A stretch of DNA of 64,000 nt from assembly GCA_003370465.1 (NCBI GenBank), contig QQTG01000021.1, positions 124,001 to 188,000 on the forward strand, written 5' to 3'. The translations under genes were made by a program, and so were the position numbers. Below, in pieces: positions 55,453 through 63,803 of this stretch (the stretch's first letter is position 1; each line of letters begins with the position of its first letter). The DNA is from Kangiella sp. HD9-110m-PIT-SAG07. GTDB taxonomy: Bacteria > Pseudomonadota > Gammaproteobacteria > Enterobacterales > Kangiellaceae. The notes beneath the pieces are model-generated. The model was not told the origin of the DNA, made no database searches, and saw nothing but the letters and a program-made list of their open reading frames with translations.

Positions 55453-55893
55453 ATGCCGCAACTTGTACGCAGACAAAGACGCCGACTAAACGCAGAAATC
55501 AATGTGGTTCCTTACATTGATGTGATGTTAGTGTTGTTGGTGATTTTTATGATTACAGCGCCATTAATTACGGCTGGTATTCAGGTCGATTTGCCTACCG
55601 CTGAAGCAGAGCCTATGTCTCCAGAAGAAAGTACACCATTTATTGTGTCCGTTAATTCTGATGGCGAATATTTTTTGGAAATTGGTAGCACCGCGGGAGG
55701 GCGTCCAGAGGCTATGAGCCGAGAAGAGTTATTGGACACGGTTCTGACAGAGCTTGAAACATCACCTAACTCTCCAATTTTGATTAATGGTGATAAGTCA
55801 GTGCCTTATGGTGATGTGGTTGAATTGATGGATCAGTTAAGACAAGTCGCAGGGATAGAAAATGTTGGTTTAATGACGCAACAACCTAATTAG
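55453..55893 (+). CDS. tolR: Tol-Pal motor protein TolR
   Basis: TolR, 146 residues, ExbD family. The single membrane helix follows INVVPYIDVMLVLLVIFMITAP (about 16-37), with Asp23 as the proton-carrying residue. The periplasmic domain (about 45-146) has the conserved VxLPxxxxxP-type start and the final INGDKSVPYGDVVELMDQL. It lies 11 bases after tolQ. Confidence 0.97.
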   Translation: MPQLVRRQRRRLNAEINVVPYIDVMLVLLVIFMITAPLITAGIQVDLPTAEAEPMSPEESTPFIVSVNSDGEYFLEIGSTAGGRPEAMSREELLDTVLTELETSPNSPILINGDKSVPYGDVVELMDQLRQVAGIENVGLMTQQPN

Positions 55894-55903
55894 GTGAATC
55901 GAG

Positions 55904-56875
55904 TTGTCTGATAAGAAAAAAAACTTAGCTATTATTCTATCGGTGGTGCTACATTTAGCACTTATCGTCGCTATTATATGGAAGTTTATTTGGGAACCTA
56001 ATATTCCTGAACACAAGTATGTGGATGCACCGATCCAAGCTCGAATTGCGCAAGCGCCTAAAACCAATCCTCCGCCACCAAGCGATGATCAAGACAAGAA
56101 ACGTGAAGAAGAGCGTTTAAAAAAGCAGCAGCAAGAGAAAGAGCGTCTAGAAAAACTTGAGCGCGAAAAGAAAATAGCAGAGCAGAAGGCTGAAGAAAAA
56201 GCTGAAGCCGAGAAACGCGCTAAAGAACAAGCCGAGCTGGAGCGTAAGAAAAAGTTAGCGCTTGAGAAAAAGCTTGAGGAAGAAAAGAAAAAGAAGGAAG
56301 AAGCTGAAGAGAAACGTTTGGCAGAAGAAAAGCGCAAGAAAGAAGAAGCCGAACGTAAGCGTAAAGAGGCAGAAGCTGAGAAAAAACGCTTGGCTGAAGA
56401 GAAGCGCAAGAAGGAAGAGGCCGAAAAGAAACGTTTAGCCGAGGAAAAGCGAAAGAAAGAAGAAGCTGAGCGTAAGAAGCGTGAGGAAGCAGAGCGTAAG
56501 CGCAAAGAAGAAGAGCAAAGATTGCTAGAAGAGTTAGCAGCTCAAGAAGGTGAGTTCTTTGACGCTATGGAAGGTGATGTTAAGAAAGCGCAAGTTATGA
56601 CCGAGCGTGATAAATATTTGGCCATGATTGACGCAAAGATACAGCAAAATTGGTACAAGCCTAAGAATCCAGGGAAGTGTAAAGTTCAAATTAGAACAGG
56701 ACCTGGCGGGGTTGTGCTTGATGCTCAGGTTGTTAATGGTACTGATGATGCTACCTGTAATACTGGGTTATCGGCGGTTCATAGATCCGAGCCTTTACCT
56801 TTTCCTGAGGACCCTGATGTCATTGAGGAGTTAAGGATAATTGGTATAACGTTCGAACAAGAGAGCAAAAATTAA
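55904..56875 (+). CDS. tolA: Cell envelope integrity protein TolA
   Basis: TolA, 323 residues. An N-terminal membrane helix (about 8-27) is followed by the long Lys/Glu/Ala helical domain (about 60-215), which spans the periplasm. The compact C-terminal domain (about 225-323) has two cysteines (GKCKVQI, ATCNTG), as in other TolA. Within domain II the 13-residue unit [13 protein letters not shown] occurs three times (starting at about 138, 162 and 177). The start is TTG at 55904, 10 bases after tolR. It reaches from TolQR to TolB and Pal. Confidence 0.96.
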   Translation: MSDKKKNLAIILSVVLHLALIVAIIWKFIWEPNIPEHKYVDAPIQARIAQAPKTNPPPPSDDQDKKREEERLKKQQQEKERLEKLEREKKIAEQKAEEKAEAEKRAKEQAELERKKKLALEKKLEEEKKKKEEAEEKRLAEEKRKKEEAERKRKEAEAEKKRLAEEKRKKEEAEKKRLAEEKRKKEEAERKKREEAERKRKEEEQRLLEELAAQEGEFFDAMEGDVKKAQVMTERDKYLAMIDAKIQQNWYKPKNPGKCKVQIRTGPGGVVLDAQVVNGTDDATCNTGLSAVHRSEPLPFPEDPDVIEELRIIGITFEQESKN

Positions 56876-56895
56876 ACAAAGAGAGTAGAGACTCT

Positions 56896-58260
56896 ATGAA
56901 ACATATTTGTAAAAAATTAGTGGTATTGTGGTTGGGCTTAACGGCTTTTGCGGTTAATGCCGAAGTGCAAATTTACATTACAGAAGGGCGCGATGATGCT
57001 CGTCCGGTAGCTGTAGTGCCTTTTAAATTTGAAAGTGCGTCGGAAGTCAAAGTCGAGCCACCCCATGACTTTGCGAAGATTATTGCCGATGACTTAAGGC
57101 GGAGTGGCAAGTTTAAGCCAGTAGAAACGGCTGAACTTCCGCAGAGCCCAAGCCAAATCACGGACGTTGATATTGATGCTTGGAAAGAGTTGGGTGTTGA
57201 TGGCGTGGTCTATGGTGTGGTTAAAGAAACTGCGCCTGGTAAGTATATGGTGTCGTATGATCTGATCGATCCTTATAACGACAAGGCGGTTATGGAGTCG
57301 AGCATTCCATCGGGTAGTTACCCACTAGTCGATCAGTCTTTCCACTTGATGGTGTTGAAGACTAAGCTGGTCAATAGCGATAACTTCCGTTGGGCTGGCC
57401 ATATTGCTGCTGATGAGATTTATGAGGCTTTAACAGGTGAGAGAGGAGCTTTTGCAACCCAGATTGCTTACGTCCAAGTTGATCGTCTGGCTGCTAAGCC
57501 GTATAACTTAAATGTTGCGGATAGCGATGGCTTTAATCAAACCAACGTGTTTTCCTCGAAAAAACCGATTATGTCGCCGACATGGTCACCAGATGGGAAT
57601 AAATTAGCTTATGTCAGCTTTGAGAACGGTCGTTCGGAAATTTTTGTCCAAACGATTGCAAGTGGGCAGCGCGAACTTATCGCCAGCTATAAAGGTTTTA
57701 ACAGTGCTCCTGCGTGGTCGCCAGACGGTTCGAAGATGGCGATGGTATTGTCTAAAGACGGTAATCCTGAGCTTTATGTGATGGATTTAGCGACTAAAAG
57801 GCTGACTCGTTTAACGCGACATTACTCGATTGATACTGAACCATCGTGGAATCCAGATGGTAAAAGTTTGATATTCACCTCAGATCGAGGAGGAAAACCG
57901 CAAATTTATAGTGTTTCGCTTGCAGGAGGCGATGCAGACAGGGTAACCTTTGAGGGAAGGTACAATGCTGGTGCGGAATTTGCACCAGACGGGAAGACTA
58001 TTGTTATGGTTCATCAAAACAATGGTAATTTCCATGTAGCCGCACAAGACATCGACACGGGGAACCTGACCGTTTTAACCAAAACGAGTCTGGATGAGTC
58101 GTTGTCAGTTGCTCCAAACAGTAGCATGATTATTTTCTCTACAGTGGACGGGCAGCAAAAAGTTCTCAGTGCGGTATCAATGGATGGACGCTTTAAAGCA
58201 AGACTACCGGCCAACGTTGGTGAAGTAAAAGCACCGGCGTGGTCTCCGTATATTTTGTAA
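56896..58260 (+). CDS. tolB: Tol-Pal periplasmic protein TolB
   Basis: TolB, 454 residues. The signal peptide is cut near residue 22 (FAVNA). The N-terminal domain (to about 165) precedes a six-bladed beta-propeller with repeated WSPDG/WNPDGK-type motifs (at about 233, 275, 318). TolB binds Pal and the TolA C-terminal domain during cell constriction. AGAGAG lies upstream of ATG. It follows tolA by 20 bases. Confidence 0.98.
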   Translation: MKHICKKLVVLWLGLTAFAVNAEVQIYITEGRDDARPVAVVPFKFESASEVKVEPPHDFAKIIADDLRRSGKFKPVETAELPQSPSQITDVDIDAWKELGVDGVVYGVVKETAPGKYMVSYDLIDPYNDKAVMESSIPSGSYPLVDQSFHLMVLKTKLVNSDNFRWAGHIAADEIYEALTGERGAFATQIAYVQVDRLAAKPYNLNVADSDGFNQTNVFSSKKPIMSPTWSPDGNKLAYVSFENGRSEIFVQTIASGQRELIASYKGFNSAPAWSPDGSKMAMVLSKDGNPELYVMDLATKRLTRLTRHYSIDTEPSWNPDGKSLIFTSDRGGKPQIYSVSLAGGDADRVTFEGRYNAGAEFAPDGKTIVMVHQNNGNFHVAAQDIDTGNLTVLTKTSLDESLSVAPNSSMIIFSTVDGQQKVLSAVSMDGRFKARLPANVGEVKAPAWSPYIL

Positions 58261-58297
58261 TTAGTAATAAGTTAAAAAACAATCCTGGAGGATGACA

Positions 58298-58816
58298 ATG
58301 AAACGTTCGGTACAATTACTATTGGCTTTGTTTGCAGCATTAGCTTTAGCTGCATGTAGCACAACTGAGCCAGCAGACGATACTACTGATACAACAGTTC
58401 AACAAGACGATGGTTCAGATGCTGAAGCTGAAGCGTTAGCACGTCAGCGTGCTGCTGAAGAAGCTGAAAGACAACGTATAGCGGCATTGTTGGAAAACAC
58501 TACAATCTACTTCGACTTCGACAGCGACGCTATCCGTAGCGGCGACATGGAGTTGTTAGAAGTTCACGCTAAGCACATCCAGGCGACTGGTAAGAAAGTG
58601 ATTCTTGAAGGTCACGCGGACGAGCGCGGTACTCCTGAGTACAACTTAGCTCTTGGCGAGCGTCGTGCAAAGTCAGTGGCTCAATTAATGAGAACTTATG
58701 GTGTTTCTGGTAGCCAAATCGAAGTCATTAGCTTTGGTGAAGAGTCTCCAGCTAACCCAGGTCACACTGAGCAAGCTTGGCAGGAAAACCGTCGCGTAGA
58801 AATTAAATATCAATAA
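58298..58816 (+). CDS. pal: Peptidoglycan-associated lipoprotein Pal
   Basis: Pal, 172 residues, outer-membrane lipoprotein that binds peptidoglycan. The lipobox LAAC gives Cys20. An acidic Thr/Asp/Glu-rich linker and a helix lead to the OmpA-like domain (about 68-172), with TIYFDFDSDAIRSGD and the meso-DAP-binding stretch LEGHADERGTPEYNLALGERRA. I use ATG 58298 because GGAGG lies 6 bases before it; ATG 58292 is too close to that site. Confidence 0.97.
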   Translation: MKRSVQLLLALFAALALAACSTTEPADDTTDTTVQQDDGSDAEAEALARQRAAEEAERQRIAALLENTTIYFDFDSDAIRSGDMELLEVHAKHIQATGKKVILEGHADERGTPEYNLALGERRAKSVAQLMRTYGVSGSQIEVISFGEESPANPGHTEQAWQENRRVEIKYQ

Positions 58817-58835
58817 TTTTTGATAAGAGTAATAA

Positions 58836-59585
58836 TTGAAAAGAATGAATTATCGTTACGTTAAGATAATCGCATTATCATTGCTCACAGCATCTGCTGT
58901 GGGCAATGCTGCTGCCCCAGTGGTTGATGGGAAAGCAGTTGAAGCGATTCAAAAATACCAAGAAAATGACCAAAATCAATTGGTCGGCGAACTCATGCGT
59001 CAGGTAATGCAGCTTCAGCAAGAAGTGAGTTATTTGCGTGGAAAATCTGAAGAACAAGGTTACTTGATTCAGAAACTACAACGCCAACAAAAAGAATTAT
59101 ATGCCGATCTTGACCGTCGTTTAAGCGAAGCGAGTCAAGGAGGTTTAGCCGGAGCAGACTTATCAGGCGAACAAAGCCATGATTCGAGTGACGGAAACAA
59201 TGAGCAGAACCTAAGTGATGCGCAAAAAGCTTATAATAAAGCTTTTTCACAGTTTAGTAATAAAGAGTACGCCTTCGCCAAAAGCTCGTTCAAAAGCTTT
59301 GTTAAAGAATATCCAAAGCACTCTTTAGCCGCTAATGCTCACTATATCTTGGGGCAGTTACACGCCAATGATAAAGAGTATCAGCAAGCAGCGTTTGAGT
59401 TTGAGGCGGTTTATAGCCAGTTTCCAGATACGGAAATTAAAGATAAGGCGATGTTAAAACTTGCCCAGACTCATGAATTAAACGGTAATAAAGCAGAAGC
59501 TAAGAAAACTTACCAAGAACTCGCTAATACTTTTCCGAACACGACCGCTGGTAAGTTAGCGAAGGTGAAGCTAAGTTCGCTTTAA
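58836..59585 (+). CDS. cpoB: Cell division coordinator CpoB (YbgF)
   Basis: CpoB, 249 residues, a periplasmic protein that links PBP1B activity with Tol-Pal. The signal peptide ends near residue 27 (GNAAA). A coiled-coil trimerisation region (about 48-100, QEVSYLRGKSEEQGYLIQKL) precedes TPR repeats (about 128-249) with FKSFVKEYPKHSLAANAHYILGQ. The start is TTG at 58836 with AAGAG 6 bases upstream; ATG 58845 is the alternative. The operon ends in a strong terminator. Confidence 0.95.
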   Translation: MKRMNYRYVKIIALSLLTASAVGNAAAPVVDGKAVEAIQKYQENDQNQLVGELMRQVMQLQQEVSYLRGKSEEQGYLIQKLQRQQKELYADLDRRLSEASQGGLAGADLSGEQSHDSSDGNNEQNLSDAQKAYNKAFSQFSNKEYAFAKSSFKSFVKEYPKHSLAANAHYILGQLHANDKEYQQAAFEFEAVYSQFPDTEIKDKAMLKLAQTHELNGNKAEAKKTYQELANTFPNTTAGKLAKVKLSSL

Positions 59586-59610
59586 ACGCTAAATTGCTAT
59601 GTATCCGATG

Positions 59611-59638
59611 AAAAGCTGTCTATTGAGACAGCTTTTTT
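59611..59638 (+). terminator. Terminator of the tol-pal-cpoB operon
   Basis: A perfect 11-bp stem (AAAAGCTGTCT with AGACAGCTTTT), loop ATTG, followed by more T. It is also A-rich on the left, so could act in both directions. Confidence 0.85.
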
Positions 59639-59685
59639 GTTACAATCCGCACAATTTCTAACCACTTCCCTGTTTTAGGTTCATT

Positions 59686-60327
59686 TTGAGCAAATTAAGA
59701 ATCACTGAGATTTTCCACTCGTTACAAGGCGAAAGTCTAACCGTAGGACTGCCAACCGTCTTCGTGCGCCTCACGGGTTGCCCGTTACGTTGCACATATT
59801 GCGATACAGACTATGCGTTTGGTGGCGGCGAATGGATGACGTTTGAAGAAATCTTAGTCGATATCGAGCAGTATAATTGCCAACATATCTGCATGACAGG
59901 CGGCGAGCCGTTAGCGCAGAAACGAGCTTATGAGTTTTACGAACTGCTTTGTGAGAAAGGTTATAACGTCTCGACCGAAACGGGTGGGGCGCATGATATT
60001 TCAGTGCTCGATAAACGGGTCATGGTGGTAATGGATTTGAAAACCCCTGACTCAGGTGAAATGGCTCGTAACCTTTATGAAAATATTGATCATCTCAAAC
60101 CCACCGACCAAGTGAAGTTTGTTATTTGTAGCCGAAAAGATTACGACTGGTGCAAAATGACCGTCGATAAGTACAACATCACTGATAAGTGTGAAGTACT
60201 TTTTTCGCCAAGTTATGGTCAAGTAGAATATGAGACATTGGCCGGGTGGATTTTGAAGGATCGATTGAGGGTTAGGATGCAGGTTCAGTTGCATAAAGTT
60301 ATCTGGGGTGAGCGTACAGGAGTTTGA
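59686..60327 (+). CDS. queE: 7-carboxy-7-deazaguanine synthase
   Basis: QueE, 213 residues, a radical SAM enzyme that contracts 6-carboxytetrahydropterin to 7-carboxy-7-deazaguanine in queuosine synthesis. The cluster motif CPLRCTYC (Cys32, 36, 39) and the SAM motif MTGGEPLAQ are clear. The start is TTG at 59686. queC, the next pathway enzyme, lies 508 bases downstream, separated by two repeat elements. This neighbourhood after tol-pal is common in Gammaproteobacteria. Confidence 0.96.
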   Translation: MSKLRITEIFHSLQGESLTVGLPTVFVRLTGCPLRCTYCDTDYAFGGGEWMTFEEILVDIEQYNCQHICMTGGEPLAQKRAYEFYELLCEKGYNVSTETGGAHDISVLDKRVMVVMDLKTPDSGEMARNLYENIDHLKPTDQVKFVICSRKDYDWCKMTVDKYNITDKCEVLFSPSYGQVEYETLAGWILKDRLRVRMQVQLHKVIWGERTGV

Positions 60328-60364
60328 TTGGAATTGTTAAAATACTCATCTGCTTTGTTATTCT

Positions 60365-60427
60365 AATCAATTCAAAATACTCACTTACCTAAGTAAGCTC
60401 CGTGTTTGAATTGATTGAATGCCGCGC
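60365..60427 (+). repeat. Nested-palindrome element R2, copy 2
   Basis: The outer arms AATCAATTCAAA (60365-60376) and TTTGAATTGATT (60405-60416) are a perfect 12-bp inverted repeat. They enclose the inner stem CTTAC/GTAAG (60384-60388/60393-60397) with ACTC and CTCCG on its sides; GCCGCGC follows. The order matches copy 1 at 40786. Confidence 0.7.
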
Positions 60428-60605
60428 AGGCTGAGCATTTTCCCTGCTTCCAATCTAGCGTTAATATCTACAGTCTTGTGTGGAGCAACTGGCAAAAAAG
60501 TATTTTCGTCCTTAAATAGCTCTGGAAGTATTATTGGTGTTGTTAGCTTAATATTAGCACTAAAATTCCCCGTAAAAGTTTGCCTCATTATTCTAAATTA
60601 TAGTG
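60428..60605. other. Gene-free stretch between elements R2 and R1
   Basis: I see no supported gene or site in these 178 bases between queE and queC. A 67-codon frame on the minus strand crosses it but is partly made of R2. Confidence 0.4.
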
Positions 60606-60760
60606 TAAATTGGGCAAGGATAGCCCAATTTAGCAAAAACGAAACATGGAGGTTTCGTTTTGCGGCACGTTCAATAATTTTTGATAATGAGGGGAGCGCG
60701 GAGCGACTAACTTTTGGGGCGAGTTTTTTGGTTCGTTTTTTGCTCGTTCAAAAAATGAAC
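60606..60760 (-). repeat. Three-hairpin intergenic element R1, copy B
   Basis: Reverse orientation to copy A. H3 is 60606-60615/60623-60632, a perfect 10-bp stem. H2 is 60633-60645/60652-60663 with one bulge and loop ATGGAG (CTCCAT on the minus strand). H1 is 60731-60742/60749-60760, 12 bp with one G-T pair. CCTCATTAT is again found between H2 and H1 on the minus strand. The stems differ in sequence from copy A but still pair. Confidence 0.75.
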
Positions 60761-60835
60761 ATAAGAGAAATTGGCACTTTCATACATACAAGCTGTTAAG
60801 CCCAATTTTATTATTGAATTTTAAAAGTGAAACAA

Positions 60836-61519
60836 ATGACAAAACGAGCGGTAATATTATTTTCCGGTGGTTTGGACTCGACAACAGCTTTGGCTATTGC
60901 TAAAGAGCGAGGCTTCGAGTGCTATACCATGAGCTTTAATTACGGTCAGCGCACGGTTGCTGAGTTAAAAGCGGCTAAGAACATTTCAGCACATTTTGGG
61001 GCTAAAAAGCATATCGAAGTCAATTTAGATATGTCGGAAATAGGCGGTTCGGCTCTGACCGATCATTCTATTGATGTTCCTACTGGTGAAGCCATCGCTG
61101 CCGAAGAAGCAATCCCTGTGACGTATGTTCCAGCTCGCAATACGGTGTTCCTTTCGATTGCACTGGGCTGGGCTGAGGTACTAGAGGCTCACCATATTTT
61201 TCTTGGTGTAAATGCCGTGGACTACTCTGGCTATCCTGATTGTCGGCCCGAATTTATTCAGTCGTTTGAGGACATGGCGAACCTAGCCACGAAAGCTGGT
61301 GTAGAAGGACGTAAGGTTCATATTGAATCGCCTTTAATTGATATGACTAAAGCTGAGATTATTGCTAGAGGTATCCAGCTAGGGGTTGATTACCAGACAA
61401 CGGTTTCCTGTTATAAAGCTGACGATGCAGGGCGAGCGTGTGGTGAGTGCGACTCTTGTATGCTTAGAAAGCAGGGTTTTGAAACTCAAGGATTTACCGA
61501 CCCGACTCTTTACCAGTAG
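60836..61519 (+). CDS. queC: 7-cyano-7-deazaguanine synthase
   Basis: QueC, 227 residues, an ATP-dependent enzyme that turns 7-carboxy-7-deazaguanine into preQ0 for queuosine. The PP-loop SGGLDST is at 10-16. The zinc site is the C-terminal [20 protein letters not shown] with four cysteines. I use ATG 60836; GTG 60827 in frame is possible, but neither has a strong ribosome site. Confidence 0.97.
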   Translation: MTKRAVILFSGGLDSTTALAIAKERGFECYTMSFNYGQRTVAELKAAKNISAHFGAKKHIEVNLDMSEIGGSALTDHSIDVPTGEAIAAEEAIPVTYVPARNTVFLSIALGWAEVLEAHHIFLGVNAVDYSGYPDCRPEFIQSFEDMANLATKAGVEGRKVHIESPLIDMTKAEIIARGIQLGVDYQTTVSCYKADDAGRACGECDSCMLRKQGFETQGFTDPTLYQ

Positions 61520-61797
61520 AGTTACTTTTACTTGCTTTATTCATAAGCGATTTCCAACAGTTTAGTTCCCAGAGGGCATGATTAGATGTCCTCACCAATG
61601 CAATTCTGACGTCATCAAATTGTCATAACGTATTAAGCGACTCCCAAATAGCACCAAAGACCTCGCAAAATCTAGGATTTATTTGTAGATAAATGCGTTT
61701 GTCATAATTGTCAAAATTACTTAACTGGTAACCACTCTCTTTTTGAAAATAATAGGTCCTGTCTTTAACCAACATATATTATTTTTGAGGAGAGAAC

Positions 61798-62814
61798 ATG
61801 AATACTTTAGGAAAGTTACTATTAGGTTTATCGGGCACTTTCATTGCTTGTACTGCGGCGGCAAGCCATGACGCAGACAAATCGACTAAAAAGCAAGGTA
61901 AAAACTACGTAATGACATCACCAGTGGATTACCGCAGCTATAAAAGTTCGCATGGGAGCGTTGTGACCACCTCAGTGGTGGATGCCATGGGGGCGAACTG
62001 GAAGCAATATACAAGTTACTTCGGACGTGAGGGGCAATGGTTGTGGCTTTCTGATGATGGTCAACAGGTTTACTGGATGAATAAGTCGCAACAATTGGAT
62101 TTATTACTGGACATTAACGATTCGGTTGGGACCGAGTACTCGGTGAGAATTGATGGCTGTACTGATAGGGCGGTTTTAGCACAAAAATCAGCTAATATCG
62201 GGATCCCCGCCGGTTCTTTCGACAATGCTATCCGACTCGATTTTTCTGGGTATTGTCATGATGCGGGACTAAAAAGCGCTTGGTTTGTACCGAGTGTGGG
62301 ATTGGTTAAATGGACTGAGGACTCATTAATCGGCAGCGTTGTATTTGAATTAGAGCATGCTAAGGTGGGGGATATGACATTACCAAACCAAGACGGCATT
62401 GAGCTTTCTGCGCAATTTCCGGCAGAAACTGTGATGCTGAATAAAGAGGAAGCTATTGAAGCTTCTATTACCTTAATCAATCATTCGGATGAGCCGATTA
62501 AATTAGATTTCACCTCGGGCCAGACCTTTGAAATTTACTTGTATGACGATCAAGATACGTTAGTAAGCTTGTGGTCATCAGATATGATGTTCACGCAAGC
62601 GTTGCATTCTATGGAAATCAAGCCGGGTGGTGCGGAGCGTTTTGGCGGGGAGTTAGCGCTGAAAGATCTAGACGGGCAGCCGCTGGATATTGGTTCTTAT
62701 AAAATCAAAATTCAAATCAAAGGCAGTTATGCACCGGGAGCCAGCAGCTATAGTCACATCCCTCTTAGTGCTGAGTCGGTGGTGCACTTGGATAATATGA
62801 TGACCCATTACTAA
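61798..62814 (+). CDS. Secreted protein with C-terminal BsuPI domain
   Basis: 338 residues with a signal peptide; FIAC (Cys18) could also be read as a loose lipobox. The N-terminal 190 residues (FGREGQWLWLSDDGQQVYW, two Cys in GCTDRAV and GYCHDAG) belong to no family I know. The C-terminal part (about 215-330), with ASITLINHSDEPIKLDFTSGQTFEIYLYD and MMFTQALHSMEIKPG, matches BsuPI, the Bacillus intracellular proteinase inhibitor domain. GAGGAG lies before ATG. The 278 bases upstream show no clear promoter. Confidence 0.8.
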   Translation: MNTLGKLLLGLSGTFIACTAAASHDADKSTKKQGKNYVMTSPVDYRSYKSSHGSVVTTSVVDAMGANWKQYTSYFGREGQWLWLSDDGQQVYWMNKSQQLDLLLDINDSVGTEYSVRIDGCTDRAVLAQKSANIGIPAGSFDNAIRLDFSGYCHDAGLKSAWFVPSVGLVKWTEDSLIGSVVFELEHAKVGDMTLPNQDGIELSAQFPAETVMLNKEEAIEASITLINHSDEPIKLDFTSGQTFEIYLYDDQDTLVSLWSSDMMFTQALHSMEIKPGGAERFGGELALKDLDGQPLDIGSYKIKIQIKGSYAPGASSYSHIPLSAESVVHLDNMMTHY

Positions 62815-62831
62815 TTAAGGCTCTGCTGCCA

Positions 62832-62860
62832 TTGCCCAAATAATGCGCATTCAGTATAAT
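62832..62860 (+). promoter_or_regulatory. ndk promoter
   Basis: TTGCCC (62832-62837) and a perfect TATAAT (62855-62860), spacing 17. Transcription would start near 62867, six bases before a terminator-like hairpin. Confidence 0.6.
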
Positions 62861-62872
62861 ACGCGCGATTTT

Positions 62873-62903
62873 AAAGGGGTTAGCGACTGCTATCCCCTTT
62901 TTT
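62873..62903 (+). terminator. Terminator-like hairpin at the start of the ndk leader
   Basis: AAAGGGGTTAGC pairs with GCTATCCCCTTT with one mismatch and a 4-base loop, followed by TTT. It may end the BsuPI-gene transcript (stop at 62814). It lies downstream of the ndk promoter, however, so it would also be the first structure in the ndk mRNA. Confidence 0.7.
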
Positions 62904-62952
62904 AGCGCTGGCTAGTGGGGTTGTGTTGTGAGCTCGGTGGCGGTGATACGAA

Positions 62953-63000
62953 TTCTCAGCTTGTTTAAAGGCAGGCTGTGCTGAGAAGTTAATCTCAGCA
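62953..63000 (+). promoter_or_regulatory. ndk leader with two mutually exclusive hairpins
   Basis: GCTGAGAA (62980-62987) can pair with upstream TTCTCAGC (62953-62960), while TGCTGAGA (62979-62986) can pair with downstream TCTCAGCA (62993-63000). Both are perfect 8-bp stems and use the same central bases. The second hairpin ends 33 bases before the ribosome site of ndk. Confidence 0.5.
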
Positions 63001-63043
63001 AGATATTGATTTTATTGTTTTTTAACTTTTATTGGAGTCTAAA

Positions 63044-63475
63044 ATGGCTGTTGAACGTACTTTTTCTATCGTAAAACCTGACGCAGTAGCGAAAAATGTT
63101 ATTGGTGAAATCTATTCACGTTTTGAGCGTGCAGATCTTCGCATCGTTGCTTCTAAAATGATTCACCTTTCTCGCGAAAAAGCAGAAGGTTTCTACGCGG
63201 AACACAAAGAGCGTCCTTTCTTCGGCGCATTAGTAGATTTCATGACGTCTGGTCCAGTAATGGTTCAGGTTCTTGAAGGCGAAAATGCTATCAAAGCAAA
63301 CCGTGAAATCATGGGCGCTACTAACCCAGCAGAAGCTCTGCGCGGTACTATTCGTGCGGATTACGCGGTTTCTGTAGACGAAAACGCAGCACACGGTTCA
63401 GATAGCCCAGAATCAGCAGAGCGCGAGATCGGTTATTTCTTCAGCTCAGACGAAATTTGTCCTCGCACTCGCTAA
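63044..63475 (+). CDS. ndk: Nucleoside diphosphate kinase
   Basis: NDK, 143 residues, equalises nucleoside triphosphate pools through a phospho-histidine. It begins [17 protein letters not shown]. The catalytic His lies in [21 protein letters not shown] 63044 has GGAG 6 bases upstream; the in-frame TTG at 63032 is not needed. It is transcribed from its own promoter with a structured leader of about 175 nt and precedes rlmN, a common pair. Confidence 0.98.
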   Translation: MAVERTFSIVKPDAVAKNVIGEIYSRFERADLRIVASKMIHLSREKAEGFYAEHKERPFFGALVDFMTSGPVMVQVLEGENAIKANREIMGATNPAEALRGTIRADYAVSVDENAAHGSDSPESAEREIGYFFSSDEICPRTR

Positions 63476-63569
63476 AAACGTTTGTTTTGTCTAATTTCTT
63501 TGTTGCTTGATTATTTTTCATGCTCAATGACCAGATAGGTCACCTGCGCTAAAAATATTCAGGCTCTCG

Positions 63570-63679
63570 AACTTAAACAAAACTATTCGTTTTTAAGTTG
63601 GATGCAGAGCTAGTAGTCTTACTATTTGCTTAAGACTTATAAAAGGGATGAAGTTGTTTCATCCCTTTTTCTTTTTTTT
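63570..63679 (+). terminator. Structured ndk 3' region with intrinsic terminator
   Basis: The terminator is AAAAGGGATGAA (63641-63652) with TTCATCCCTTTT (63658-63669), then a long T run. Upstream are AACTTAAA (63570-63577) with TTTAAGTT (63592-63599), and AGTCTT/AAGACT (63615-63638). The 328-base gap between ndk and rlmN holds no gene that I can support. Confidence 0.75.
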
Positions 63680-63803
63680 GCTATTGAGGTGCGAAGCGCC
63701 TAGAATAGCATAAAATTTGTACACTTGGTTCTGTGGCTATTGTCGCAAAACTTTAAATCGCCTAGCCAAAGCAGGTGATTAGAATCGCAAAAAGGTATTC
63801 CTA

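Noticed and set aside
56089-56505. A 138-codon frame antisense to tolA
   Set aside because: The Ser/Phe/Arg repetitive translation is the complement of the Lys/Glu-rich TolA helix; it is a shadow.
60385-60588. A 67-codon minus-strand frame next to R2 copy 2
   Set aside because: Its C-terminal third is R2 itself, and a similar accidental frame exists over R2 copy 1 (40659-40898). No ribosome site is convincing.
60419-60799. A 126-codon plus-strand frame between queE and queC
   Set aside because: Most of its translation is element R1 read in one frame plus part of R2; frames over intergenic repeats are common artefacts.
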